NCBI GenBank assembly: GCA_019614645.1
Contig: JABWDB010000046.1
Location: forward strand, 1,254,001 to 1,318,000
Length of the DNA stretch: 64,000 nucleotides
Source: Stratiolaelaps scimitus
Taxonomy: Eukaryota > Arthropoda > Arachnida > Mesostigmata > Laelapidae
Reading direction: 5' to 3'
The notes under the pieces are model-generated. The model had not been told where the DNA came from, did no database searches, and was given only the letters and a program-made list of their open reading frames with translations. The translations under genes and the position numbers were made by a program. Shown here piece by piece: positions 47,969 through 59,591 of this stretch; position 1 is the first letter of the stretch, and every line of letters starts with the position of its first letter.

Positions 47969-50770
47969 TCATGTAGCAGATACGTTGTTTGCTAATTCAT
48001 CACGTGTATGTACATGCTCATTGAGCAGATCCCAGATGAGGATGCGTTCCTTTGAAACCAACCCCTCCGCGACGATCTTGTCAACAAGTTCAGCCATTCG
48101 ATTCCAATCGACACCCAACACCTCTAGGAGCTCTTCGACTGTATAACCGGAGTGATTCCGGCCCGTAGCGATCTTCATTAGCACAGCATCATGATTATGT
48201 TCGACTGACCATTTCGTCGACAAATGTCCCGGTTTCATTGTGTCAAGAAAATGGCGTCGCCACAGCTTTTCCAATTCGAATAATCCTGGCCCATCTGCCG
48301 AACCATAGCGTTTCACTACGCGCAGTCCGTGCGTTGCGTTGTTCTCCTTCAACCACTGGCACACGCTTATACTTCCGGCAGATCTGAGCTCTTCTTCGGT
48401 GAGAGGCGTCGTCTCGTCAGCGTTACCTAGATGTTCCCGGACGATCTGCTCAAATGTCGATTTCCGCTCGGGCGACAATCGGTCACCGGCTTTCAGCAGC
48501 CCCATAGCTGCGGCCTTCACCCGTTTGAAGTTAGGCATCACACATTCAGGTGGACACTCCTCGTCCAGCCGCTCCATGAGCGCCGCCTCTGCTCGAGTGT
48601 ACCTCAGCTGACACTGAACGCATAGTAGAACCATGTCATGAGACGTATGCGATTTCATAATGGGGGGAAACAGTTTTCGATACTGTTGCGTAACTACGTT
48701 CTTCTTCAACAGGTGCTCCTTCGCTCCGCAGACAACACATTCGTTTGTCTTCTCGTCGACATAATATTCTCCGCCGAGAATAGCTCGACAGCGTGGCTCA
48801 AAGTTGAGACGTACGGTGAAAGGCTTCTGACAAACGACCTTTCCGAGACCCATCTTTAGATACCAGTTCAGCTTGAGTTCGTCAGTGCTGCATAGAACCT
48901 CGCCGTCGGGCGCCTGAAGAATCGTGTTTTTGTAGATATTTTGTTGTTTTCGCGTTGCGGACGCCTTCGGTCGTCGCTTATTTTGACTGTCGTTACTGTT
49001 TTTCGAGGGGCTTTGGCCGGCTCCATTTTCAGTAGCCTGTAAATAATGGCAAAGGAAAAAGATTAGTTACATCTTAACCAATAAATAAAGAAATAAAGCT
49101 ATTTCATGCCCACGCGGTTAGAAAAACGCTCAGATCAGCGTTGGATTGAAAAAACATCACGAAAACGTGCGGCTTGCCACCGTCAGGGTGCCCGCTAGTT
49201 GCCATTTAAATAAACGACTTTTATTTTTTAAAATAAAAACGACTCTCAACATTTGCTAGCGATCATCCAATCTAAAAGCTATTGTCTGATCCAGGGTCAG
49301 CCTACATCTTTCATTTTCGGCAGACTGAAGTGCCATCATAACAATAACGTAGTTAGTGTAATTAGCTAACCAGTGACTTCTTGACTGCGGCTCCTCGAAA
49401 AGGTTTGTCGATAAAAATGCCAAATTCCTCCCAGCATTGGTTGCCCCTGGTAGAGGAGAAACGCCAATAGCTGTGCCGCTGTTTTTGTAACAGGGCGAGT
49501 GCAACATCCAGCCCGGCATACGCGTCCATTGCGGCATATTCCTATGGAAATCAAGCAACATCATGACGAAAAGACAATGCAAACAGAACCATTTAGGTGT
49601 CAGCAATCTGTTATAATATACAAATAAACTACGAAAACCGGGTATTTATTCTGATTAGATAAAAGCCGAGTCCTACCCAAGGATGCCGGAACGCATTCGT
49701 TCGGCGGTGGTGGCTAGACCTCAGGAAAAGGCTTGTACATCAAGTCATATTTAATTCCGAGACAGTGTTAATTAATAATAAAAATATAAATAATTGCATA
49801 ACTAAAAAAAGGGCGCCGTTTGCTAACTTCTACATATAATCGCTTAGTCATATCCATATAGACGTGTGATATTGACGTATATATATATATATATATATAT
49901 ATCAGTCTAAGGTTTTCGGGCTGACTCTCTGCCTTAAACTTTTAACGTCCACGGTACTGCTGTATATATAAGCCTAGTAGACACATAAGTTTTCTACTAC
50001 CAAGTTGCGCTGCTTACTAGCACAAGCCTATCTGATCTGATCAGCTTGTCAAGCGAAAATGACAAAGCTTTAACTAACCACTTCGGTTGTAGAGAGCGTT
50101 AGAGCCTCCCAGTTCGCGCAGCGCAGACTAGTCGCTTTGTTCATTTCGAGGTTGGCGAAACGTCGCGCCAATCCGGCCAGCGAGAAATCCTCGATACAAA
50201 TGCCAGTCGTCGACTGCCAGCAGGTGGCCATGTATCGAAGATCTAAACAACCTCTCACCTAGAATAACACAGGGAACACACGGAATGGCCGCGTATGATA
50301 AGTGCCGTCTATCCCAGACCAAAAACACGGACACACATCTTTCATTATAAAGCCTATTGGCTTCTCTTCAACAAATAAACGAAACTAAGTGTCGTCTCAT
50401 GAATTTGTTACGATTTTGTAGCTGGACCATTTTTTGGCCTCGCCGATAATGTGGACGGCGGCCTACTGCAGTCTTCTTTTAATAGGCGGTTTATCGCACG
50501 AAGCAAAACTCGAGTTCGAAGATACTATAGTTATTGAGAAGCGATTCAGTTTAATTAGCTTAGTATGTAAACGGTTGTCTCACCTAGGTGTAAACGCACC
50601 TTTAGTTTATAGTCATCGAGCAGCTTTTTGGCATCGTCAAATACAGCCACACCGACTTTAATAACTGCTTGGTCCTTTAGAATACGGACCACCTCTGAGG
50701 GCACCTGAAATCGAAGGCAAATGCTCATAACTTGAAATGACAACTCATAACTTTGTGGTTTCGAGAGAGA

Positions 50771-50818
<48 letters not shown>

Positions 50819-51296
50819 CGAGTCTATACTCGCTCGACTCAAGAAGGTTATTAATCACGATCTGATTGTTATACATACACACATACGTATGTTCAAAAAA
50901 AACATCTACAGTTAGCTAGGCGAACGCTATTTGCAAGGGCGCCCTTACCTCCATGCGATTCAAACGAATTAGTACCGATAGACTATCACTGGGTGCCAGC
51001 TGAAGAAGGGCGACCTTATTCCTTCCGTAAACCGGCTTGGTCGAATTCAATTTTCTGCCTTTATTAAATGTCGGGGGACTCATCACCCATTCGCAGTCCA
51101 GACCAACAATTTGCAGCCGGGCGACTTCTCGGAGAAAATCCTCGACCACGAGTGCCCACTCAGCTGGTGACGATACAACGACAATTCGCCGGGGAGCCGG
51201 TCGAGCTATGTCCCGTCCCTTCGACCTCGACACGCTGCGCCAGACAACGAACGCTGCGCAAACGCCGAGAGCTCCCAGGGCGGTGCGCGAGGACAT
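47969..51296 (-). CDS. EXD2: EXD2, membrane-anchored 3'-5' exonuclease (DEDDy)
   Basis: Five exons join in phase 0: 51296-50949, 50704-50600, 50258-50079, 49541-49371 and 49036-47969. They give about 623 residues, close to human EXD2 (621). The start at 51296 puts a hydrophobic anchor (TALGALGVCAAFVVW, residues 5-19) where vertebrate EXD2 has one; in-frame ATGs at 51347 and 51416 are alternatives. Exonuclease motif I is GLDCEW (Asp67, Glu69). Motif II is VFDDAKKL near 138-144 and motif III is YAAMD (Tyr213, Asp217). The C-terminal part has Cys pairs (CVVC near 368-371, CVQC near 407-410), KSHTSHD and SVEHNHD, as in the family's HNH-like tail. Known members trim DNA ends in homologous recombination and also act in mitochondria on RNA. 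Catalytic residues are all present. Confidence 0.94.
49879..49902. repeat. (TA)n microsatellite in an EXD2 intron
   Basis: About 12 TA units between EXD2 exons 49541-49371 and 50258-50079. Confidence 0.9.
50763..50815. repeat. (GA)n microsatellite in EXD2 intron 1
   Basis: About 25 GA units with few interruptions lie just upstream, in gene sense, of the exon 50704-50600. On the EXD2 strand this is a CT-rich tract about 60 bases from the acceptor site, so its length could affect splicing. Confidence 0.95.
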
Positions 51297-53009
51297 GGCA
51301 CTCCACGCAGCCGTCACCGAACTCCCAGATGCCAACGCACGCTTCATCGTACAGCGCCACGTGCCCAGTGACCTAAAGCGTTTCCATACAAATATATATG
51401 ATCGCTCATACTTCATTCACGTCTCGTGTGACTACCACTTAAGGTTCTGAGCTAAAGTGCCTGTTTCGTGTTGTTTTTTTTAATTCAATCTATCACACGT
51501 CGACAAGTTGTTTCAGCCCGTTGTTATAAAGTCTCGGACGACGGACGAGCAAACGGAGAACTTTCGGATCTATGGTTTTTTTTTGTCGTAGCTGAGCCTC
51601 AGCTGTTCTCTTGCGATAGCAAGGCTCGGTGCCTCTCTGCTGTACTGCTTCCGAGGACCGGCCAGGAACGGTACAAGGAGATGTATGCTAGCTAGATCCA
51701 TACCATGTATAAGAACCACCGAGTGTGTACCGTAATACATACTATAGCGTATATATGTATATATATATATGCAGTATGAACCCAGGTTTTTCATCAAGTG
51801 TACGCACGTGTCTGTATGTGTGGGTAGGTGCGTTCTCGTTGATGGTTTCAAACCACTGTACCTTAACAAGTTACCTTACAGCAGAAAGGGTCGGCGGAAC
51901 CAAAATCAGGGCTGCAGTGCCATACAACACTGTGACATTCTGCCCAGATACAACCTGAAAGTGTTATCATTCTTTTGGCGACTTGATATACTTAAAAATG
52001 TAACTTAAGTCGTATTATCAAGTATATCAAATGTAAGTCCCACTGAATACCAACTAAGGATCGGACACAAATGTGTTTGTTGTTTTTCCTCTCGCCGACT
52101 CTTAGCTAAATAAATAGCCTAGCTAAAAGAGAAGACCCTCAGTTACGGTTCAATCCGTGGGTGGTATTGTTTTTATTGGTATATGCTCAAAGAAATACGC
52201 TCAATATACTAAGTACTCATACTCAATATGACCATATATTTTAGCGTTTCGTTTATGAAGAGTTTATCTTTTTGTCTGGAAGTTACGCGACACGATACCT
52301 TGAATTTCCAGGAGGAGATTTCCTCTTGTTTGCTCTAACCTGGTCCACACCAACCGGTCATTCCTGTTATTGCTGCACTTGCGCGTGATGACAACGTGCC
52401 AACACTTTTGCAAACGGCAGTTCTAGCAATAATATATATTTATATAGGAACGTACATATATATATACATATATATTTGCGATTGCACATTTACTAGACAC
52501 ATGGAAAATTGTGACGAAACTGCAAACAAGCGAGTTAAATACTGAACACGGCAGGATCGTATCGACAATGATGGCCACTGCCTTCTAAGGGCTGAGATTT
52601 ATTTCACACATTGGATCTCTACGAGAATGGAGGATAATCCATGAAAATCCTGCGGGCAAAGCTTCCTCTCAATCTCGCCCTGGCTTCTCACAGTCGACTC
52701 ACTGTCATGCACTTCTGACGACATATGGTGACTAAGCGAGCATAAATGCAACGTTCGAACTGCCGTGAAACTACCAGAAGATGCCGAAATTATCAGTCAG
52801 CTGTGTTTGTTTGTAAACACAACGCGGGTTGTCTGGTAGACAACTACTAAATTTGAAATTCTTGTTGGCGCCATATTCCTGCGCTCAGCGTGTAAGTTGT
52901 ATAGGTTACTTCGGAGGGCTCTTTCATATGACGAGATCATATAGCGTCGATGCGACGCCTCGAGGAATTGTTGGGGTGCCGATTGCCGGTCTGCTTCTGG
53001 TGCACGAAT
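51297..53009. other. Upstream region of EXD2, no other gene seen
   Basis: The first few hundred bases should hold the EXD2 leader and promoter. The rest has short open frames only, a copy-like CTGAGCCTCAGCTGTTC word near 51590-51615 that recurs elsewhere in the window, and small AT repeats near 52430-52475. Confidence 0.4.
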
Positions 53010-53219
53010 TGCCCCTGTCGCCTATGGTTGGCTAAGGGTAGCATTGGTTGGGGCAGCGGCCACAAAGGAACGCAGCGCAGAGCGAAAATCACTCGGAATG
53101 GTGCCCTTCGTGCTATTTTAGGCAGAAGTCGTAGCGATCTGTCAGCTGACATCTGCGATAGTTTTCACCTCTTTCGAGTAGACCAAATTTGTACAGTAAA
53201 CACAGTCCTCGTTTGTAGG
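53010..53219 (+). mobile_element. Relic of a LINE-type reverse transcriptase C-terminal end
   Basis: The frame reads WGSGHKGTQRR, NGALRAILGRSRSDLSADIC and FHLFRVDQICTVN. This is the typical layout of the region after the catalytic core in CR1/Jockey-type non-LTR elements (LQNRALRAILG...). The upstream reverse-transcriptase core is absent, so it is a 5'-truncated dead copy. It ends about 100 bases before the gag inverted repeat. I cannot name the clade. Confidence 0.5.
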
Positions 53220-53340
53220 TAGGGAAAAAAATTGATTGTATTGCTAATCATGGGCGGAAATTGAAAAGGCGAACAGGAATATGTACATTTATCATGTTTG
53301 TGTATATAATACATTGGCCCCTGGATTGAACACGTGCACG

Positions 53341-53775
53341 ATGACGAGTAACGGCATCCTACCTCCAGCCCCGTTCCTGCCCACGGCAGGCGACCCGGCG
53401 ACACCAGGGGACGACTGGATCCTAGCTTTCGAAACGTACCTGCTAGCCCTCGGTGGCGGCCAGAACGACACGGTAAAGTGCGCACTTCTTCGACACTGCC
53501 TCGGCATGGAGGGGCAGGTGCAACTGCGGGCGTTCGAACACAAAGCACCGTCGCGGCCAGGGAGGGGCCAGAAACGGAGGCCGACGACGAGACCGAGGAC
53601 TCCCGAATACGACCACATGCGCGCCGTAGTAGCGAAGCGATTCTCGGCACAGAGGGGCGTAGCCGTGGCCCGCCACGAGTTCTTTCGTCGAACACAGCGT
53701 CAAATGCGAGTCGGTGATGGACTACGTGGCGGCTCTACGGGGAATGATGGTGAGCTGTTGTTTCGGCTAGTTTAG
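53341..53775 (+). pseudogene. gag-like fragment in the left arm
   Basis: It starts with ATG at 53341 and encodes PPAPFLPTAGDPATPGDDW, FETYLLALGG and ALLRHCLGMEGQ, the usual opening of Ty3/gypsy gag proteins seen in arthropods. The family frame is lost near 53700 after RHEFFRRTQR; the homologous stretch SVMDYVAALRGMM continues in another frame. No capsid end, zinc knuckle or pol follows, so it is broken. Confidence 0.7.
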
Positions 53776-54189
53776 TCCTGACAAAGGACCTGGTGTCGAT
53801 GTTGACAGTGGGAACGAGGGTCGCGAGCATGAGGGAGCGTCTGTTACTACGCTCGCTCCTTCCCTGGACCCGGTCCGTCGGAGCGTTCACCCGTTTGTTG
53901 AGGATCCCGGCCTCCCGCATGTTTTGCTCTACCCGGCCGCATATTCGTATTGCCTTGTCCGCTGTCAGATCGTCCTCCTCCAGTAAGAGACGCTCCCTCA
54001 TGTTCGCAAGGCAATACGAATATGCGGCAGGGTAGAGCAAAACATGCGGGAGGCCGGGATCCTCAACAAACGGGTGAACGCTCCGACGGACCGGGTCCAG
54101 GGAAGGAGCGAGCGTAGTAACAGACGCTCCCTCATGCTCGCGACCCTCGTTCCCACTGTCAACATCGACACCAGGTTCTTTGTCAGGAC

Positions 54190-54625
54190 TAAACTAGCCG
54201 AAACGACAGCTCACCATCATTCCCCGTAGAGCCGCCACGTAGTCCATCACCGACTCGCATTTAAGGCTATGTTCCACGAAGGAACTCGTGGCGGGCCACG
54301 GCTACGCCCCTCTGTGCCGAGAATCGCTTCGTTACTACGGCGCGCATGTGGTCGTACTCGGGAGTCCTCGGTCTCGTCGTAGGCCTCCGTTTCTACCCCC
54401 TTCCTGGCGGCTACGGTTCTTTGTGTTCGAACGCCCGCAGTTGCACCTGCCCCTCCATGCCGAGGCAGTGTCGAAGAAGTGCGCACTTTACCGTGTGTCG
54501 TTCTGGCCGCCATCGAGGGCTAGCAGGTACGTTTCGAAAGCTAGGATCCAATCGTCCCATGGTGTCGCCGGGTCGCCTGCCGTGGGCAGGAACGGGGCTG
54601 GAGGTAGGATGCCGTTACTCGTCAT
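54190..54625 (-). pseudogene. gag-like fragment in the right arm
   Basis: It is the reverse-complement copy of the left-arm gag fragment and reads on the minus strand. It differs by scattered substitutions and small indels, for example in the Arg-rich linker, so the two arms have had some time to diverge or come from two close copies. Like the left arm it is truncated. Confidence 0.65.
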
Positions 54626-55882
54626 CGTGCACGTGGTCAATCAAGCCGACCGCGCCCTCCGATCCGTACTAGCACGTCCGACTTACGTAACACACACACA
54701 ACACTCGAAAGTTCGGGGGCGGAAAGAGGCTGTCTGTTTATTGATCATTCCTTTTATACCTATGTGTTGCAGCGCCACTCGCCGTCGACAGCGCCGTTCT
54801 CCAACGATCAGCGTCGCTCAGTGGCCTTCTCGTTTCTTGGTCGATCGCAGCGACCCCAACGTCATTGAACTTTCTCTCTTTTGGCTAGTACCACACGACA
54901 AATAAGTGTACCAGTAAATAAATTTCTTTCGTTTATTAATGCTCATTAAAGTCACCGAACTCTGTCGATTCTGTTGACACGCACAATTTTGCATGTATTT
55001 AAGTCGCAGTTGGTTTCTTCACGGGAAATCTTCCTTTTGTTCGATTTCAATAGGTTCGAACGCCCTGAGTAATTTATACGGCAGTCGTACTTGGGCTCGA
55101 ATTAGTCCAGCTGAAATTGAGTTGAACGCACTGTACTGCTAGAACGTTGGTACGGATACCGTGGCGAGTCTTGAATACTCTCTGCGGTGAGTACCCCTGA
55201 GTACCCCTTGACTACTCTCCGCGGTGTTACACGCGTATATTTATCTCTCTAGAAAGGAATAGAACGGACTCGAAAAGCATCATTGTTTCGACGACCATTG
55301 TATTTGTCAATGAGCCATCTGTAAGCTGCGTTTAGCCGCTCGGCGGACGTTGTCCCGCAACGTCCAGGACACAGACACAGAGTCGTCGGAAATTGTTCCA
55401 AAAAAAAATGTCCTGAAAATGTCTTGCTCGCCGGAAATTGTTCCGGTATCAACGTCTCGAAAACCAGCCAAAAATATCAAGAATTAATGCAAACCAATAG
55501 CTCAAAAGGGGTCCAAGCATCGGGGCAAAGGCACGTTTGCACACTATGTCCAATGGCAACTACGCGACAGTGTTCACCAATGCACATTGTGAATCGCGCA
55601 CACAGTACGTCAATTGAAGCAAATATACCTCAACGATACAGAGCCCCCGCCCCCTCCTTAGACCTACTGGGATTCGTGTGATTTAGTGTGTAACGACACA
55701 CACACACACACACACAAACGGCGCATGCTCCACTGGCAGATTGTGCACGATAGCTCGTGTTTGCTTTATAGGGCATGATTTTCTAATTAGTTTATTTATA
55801 GCCCGTATTTGGGTTACTATAAGGACGTCCATGTACAAAATATATATTGTCGAACAGACGGACACGTTAATAGAGCGTTAAT

Positions 55883-55883
<1 letters not shown>

Positions 55884-55931
<48 letters not shown>

Positions 55932-55934
55932 TAT
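55884..55934. repeat. (TA)n microsatellite
   Basis: About 25 TA units with one interruption near the end. Confidence 0.95.
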
Positions 55935-57154
55935 GTGTAGCGAAAGTGGAATAATTGAAGCGGAGAAAATATTTTTCATTCATTGTAATCTAAATTGAAT
56001 AACTATTTCTCGCCTCGCTTCGGCTCAGTTTCTCGATGTATATCTGGGTAAGCATCTGTCAAGTGATGCGCGCTTAAGCCCACCTCGCTGTTAGAAAGGA
56101 GTCCTAGCTGTCATCTCAAGAGACAGTAAATATCCCGCTGCAAAGGAATATCTACACTCTGTCATTGTTCAGTTGATGCATATAGCGTCGACTACTTTGC
56201 TCTTAATGACATAATTAATCATAGAATTCAGCCTATTGTGAAACTGCAAAAAATATTCATTGCAATGTTTGCTCCGCTTTTCAGCGTCTAAAATGTCTTC
56301 TACCCTCCTCATGGCTTGCTTGTCAAAAATATACTAATAAATAGGAACAATAATTGTGTATATGAGGCGACTGGATGGTTAAGCATTCTGCAGGTGTGCC
56401 ATGTGTGTACAATGTTCTATTTCATTTTTCGCAGCTTCAACGATGTTTTGTTTGCAGATAGGAGCTGGTCGACAAATATAAACAGTGTTTGTTATGTGGC
56501 GAGTAACACCAACGCACATATGAAATAATAATGATGACATCTTTGTGATAATGATAAAAAATAATAGGATTATATATCAATTATGGGTGGTCTGATATAT
56601 TTGAAACTTAGTATTGCGCAACATCGACTACGACTCTCATAGTAAGGAACACTTATGTTTGTTACTTTCATTATTGTTGAGGGCAGAGCAACACGAAAAG
56701 TCAATGCAACCTGTCGGCCCAGATGCGATAATTGCTCTTGCAGCTAATAATCTCAGCTTGCGAGCCACACAGACTGTACTGGTGGTTCAACTCATCATCA
56801 CGGATGATTTTTGAATAAGGAAGATTGTGGCCAAATGGGTCCCTGAATAATTGCAGCCTGACCAGGCAGATATCTCCGTTTTTTTTTGTTGTTTACCAGA
56901 ACTTACGCTACTACTTACTATAAAGCATAGGCGATCCTACAACGTAATAAACCTGCTTCAACCAAGGTAATAGAATGTATATATGATAACGTTTTCAATT
57001 AAAGTGTAATATGTGAAATTAGTTTTAGATGTTCATTTCACATTCTTGGACTTCTAACCAGAAAATCAAGCTTTCAGATATATATAACTTTCAGAAAGCT
57101 TTCAGAAATAATTCCTAACTGCTATATGTTTGTATAAACGTTGTCATTGGTAAA

Positions 57155-57158
<4 letters not shown>

Positions 57159-57192
<34 letters not shown>
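57159..57192. repeat. (TA)n microsatellite
   Basis: About 17 TA units in intergenic sequence. Confidence 0.95.
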
Positions 57193-57196
<4 letters not shown>

Positions 57197-59026
57197 GAGA
57201 TAAATTCCAGCCGGCCTTAGACTAGTGGAATCAACAAGCGGTTTAAAGAGGCTTTAGAAAGATTTGATACTATCTTAGCATGTTGTTGACTTCGAAACCC
57301 GATGCTTGATTTCGGTCAGGCAAAAGTGTCGATGAGAAATTTCGACAAACGCACTAGACGAACTATATAATAAAATATGTAATAATAATAATAACATTTA
57401 TTAATTTCCATTCAATGGCTCTGTGCGCGAGCCAAGCCACCAGGAAGGCTCGGTTAAAAATCGGAATCATGAACTGTCTCAGTAATACATACCAAAGAAG
57501 CATTTTGCACATTCAGTTAATGCTCCACAGGACTACTATTTTAGCATCTGCCGAGCTCACTTCAAATCACTTATTTGACTAGCATAACCGCCCCACCAAG
57601 ATTTTTTTTTCTTTTTCGAGCACGCGAAATAATAATAATAATAGTTTTACGGTAACGCGATGAGGACATCTTGAAATACGATCACAAATGCTCAATCGTT
57701 TTGAGGTCATTGCAAGATTCGATGAATATTAGAGTAACGACCACTTAAGAAGTCATCGGGGATTGATTTAGATTCATCTAACCGAACGAAGGAAATTCAT
57801 GAAACAAACATTTCGTTAATTTACTTTGCACAGTGCCTAAGTCCAGTATTTAGAATAAAAGGCGAAATATATTAATTGGGGATTTTCGTATTTTGATATC
57901 AGTATGATGTATTTATACATATATCGAATAAAACAGGAGAATTTATTATTCATATAATTTGGCGTGCAATTGGTCCCGGTGAACGTGTATTAGTAACTAA
58001 GGAGCGTATCACATTCACCAAACATTCGACTTATCTACTTATAGATCTAAGGCATCTATAACTTATGGTACTATACGAAATTTAGGCTAGCATATACCGT
58101 TTCTGTGTTACTAGTGTTATACGTATGTTTAATTGCACATTTTATCTCGCAATTCCTAGTGACGCACCTGTGGTGTTTGCCAGGTACCTTATGCTCTGTG
58201 AGCAAGGGCGCAACTGCTGCTTTGCTATATGGGAATATGCGGCTGTTGCGTATGACGCCATTGTCTAGCCTTTAGTTTCTGTAACAATGAAACTTGTAAA
58301 TTAATGATAAATTAAAAAATGTATTAAATAAATTAATATAAAGAATAATAAATTTATATATTAAACATAGACAAAATTAATTTTTATAGAACGAGCTGCA
58401 CCTTGTCATGGTATACCTAAAGTCAAACTCAGTCGGAGTGACCAGAAAAGGGTACTAGATATTTTTAATTCGGTCTGTCCTGTGCAAGCGGCGTTTTCTA
58501 TTATTGTTCTAACATAATTCGTATATCATTATATTTTGTTGAAATTATTGCACAGATGTGTAGAACAAAATACGAATTGCATAACTTACTATGAAATTAC
58601 TGCTTGTCCTTGTTTGGTGTACGGTCGTCTAAAACATTCGTCGTAATGTTCAACATGCAGTTCATTCGTTGCGCACTGATTCAGTACGGTAGGTGTCCAT
58701 GTTTACCCAAAGACTAAATGCCTCTGATCGTTAAACATTCGTGGCGCACGCGGAACGTTTCTGTCGTAAGAGCGAAAATATAGAAAACCGATTATTTAAT
58801 TTATTAAATTTTCTGTTTTAATAAGCTTCTTTGTGTCACATATGTATGTATATGCCTATATTGACGTCCGTTGACGGTGTCGAAGTTTAGAACAGAACGC
58901 CTCTTTAAATGTGTCTCAAAGATTCAACATATACCTTATTACTCCGACGCTTAGTGAACCCATGTAGTACCAGCTCACAGCCCTTTGGAATAATCGTGGA
59001 ACGCTTTGTTTCCAAAAGCTGCTTAG

Positions 59027-59092
59027 GAGCGCATGCGTGTCTGCACACGGCTCGCTCAATGTTTGCACACGGCTCGCTCAATCTTTGCACAC
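59027..59092 (+). promoter_or_regulatory. Metal-response-element cluster: three tandem 22-bp units plus one reverse site
   Basis: TGCACACGGCTC starts at 59042, 59064 and 59086, exactly 22 bases apart. It matches the metal-response-element core TGCRCNC and 11 of 12 positions of the extended consensus TGCRCNCGGCCC, the binding site of the zinc-sensing factor MTF-1. A reverse-orientation core (GAGCGCA) lies at 59027-59033. The sites sit about 40-105 bases upstream of a TATA box and lead to the cysteine-rich repeat gene. The match is seen directly; metal response is inferred. Confidence 0.72.
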
Positions 59093-59130
59093 GGCTCACT
59101 AGCGGATGGCGCCATTGTGAATAGCCAGGG

Positions 59131-59136
59131 TATATA
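59131..59136 (+). promoter_or_regulatory. TATA box of the cysteine-rich repeat gene
   Basis: TATATA lies about 40 bases after the last metal-response-like unit. Transcription would start near 59160. A short 5' non-coding exon would then end at a GTAAGTG donor (59193) and splice to an acceptor after a T-run at 59562, placing ATG 29 bases into exon 2. Confidence 0.6.
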
Positions 59137-59591
59137 GATGGCAGCGCGGGAAGCTGTAGACATCTGCAAAGACAGCTTCATTCATCTGCAAAGTAAGTGA
59201 AATCTTTTAATAATAATTTTATTCTATGCATGCTCATTATAGAATACTAGAGCAGTGTAGTCCCAGGACATAAAGGTAAGTCGAAGGAAAGTTGTTTGAT
59301 AGGCGTAGGGAGCCTGTGGTATGAGATATCGTAGATTCTGGCCCTTGTTCAGTATAAAAAATGCCTATAATTCAAAGCCTCACTATGTGTTGATATATCT
59401 TGTACATAGGAATCGCTCGATACGTTTTTTATCTCACTTAATTTTAATCTATGAAATCGGTTGGCATCTTCCTTGCTTAGTACAAGTGTCTTAATTATCA
59501 ATTTGGATATGTCCAAATCAGTTCGATTTTGCACTAAAATTGGCACTGCCGTTTTTTTGTAGCTACAACTATCGACGCTTCAATCGACACC

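Larger units (their letters stand above)
53325..54642. mobile_element. Large inverted repeat built from a Ty3/gypsy-type gag gene
   Basis: The left arm (about 53325-53956) and right arm (about 54008-54642) are reverse complements of each other over about 630 bases with few differences. The 51-base loop is 53957-54007. Each arm carries the N-terminal half of a gag-like gene, read inward towards the loop. The minus strand through the loop reads RERLLLEEDDLTADKAI and RICGRVEQNMREAG, which resemble the later part of such gag proteins. A 15-base motif (AGACGCTCCCTCATG or its complement) occurs in both arms and in the loop. The RNA of either strand would fold into one long hairpin. Confidence 0.85.
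54643..59026. other. Gene-poor stretch with simple repeats
   Basis: No known protein or RNA gene was recognised. Near 55165-55226 a 19-base word (TTGANTACTCTCYGCGGTG) occurs twice. (TA)n tracts lie at 55884-55934 and 57159-57192. The 54650-55240 part next to the gag hairpin could include LTR sequence, but I found no matching second LTR. Confidence 0.4.

Noticed and set aside
51975..52032. Small inverted repeat around GATATACTT / AAGTATATC
   Set aside because: The arms are short and AT-rich, so pairing by chance is likely.
55165..55226. Pair of 19-base direct repeats near a TACCCC tract
   Set aside because: Only two short copies with no further structure. I could not tie them to an LTR end or a promoter.
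54643..55240. Possible LTR next to the gag hairpin
   Set aside because: No second matching LTR or clear primer-binding site could be found by eye in the window.
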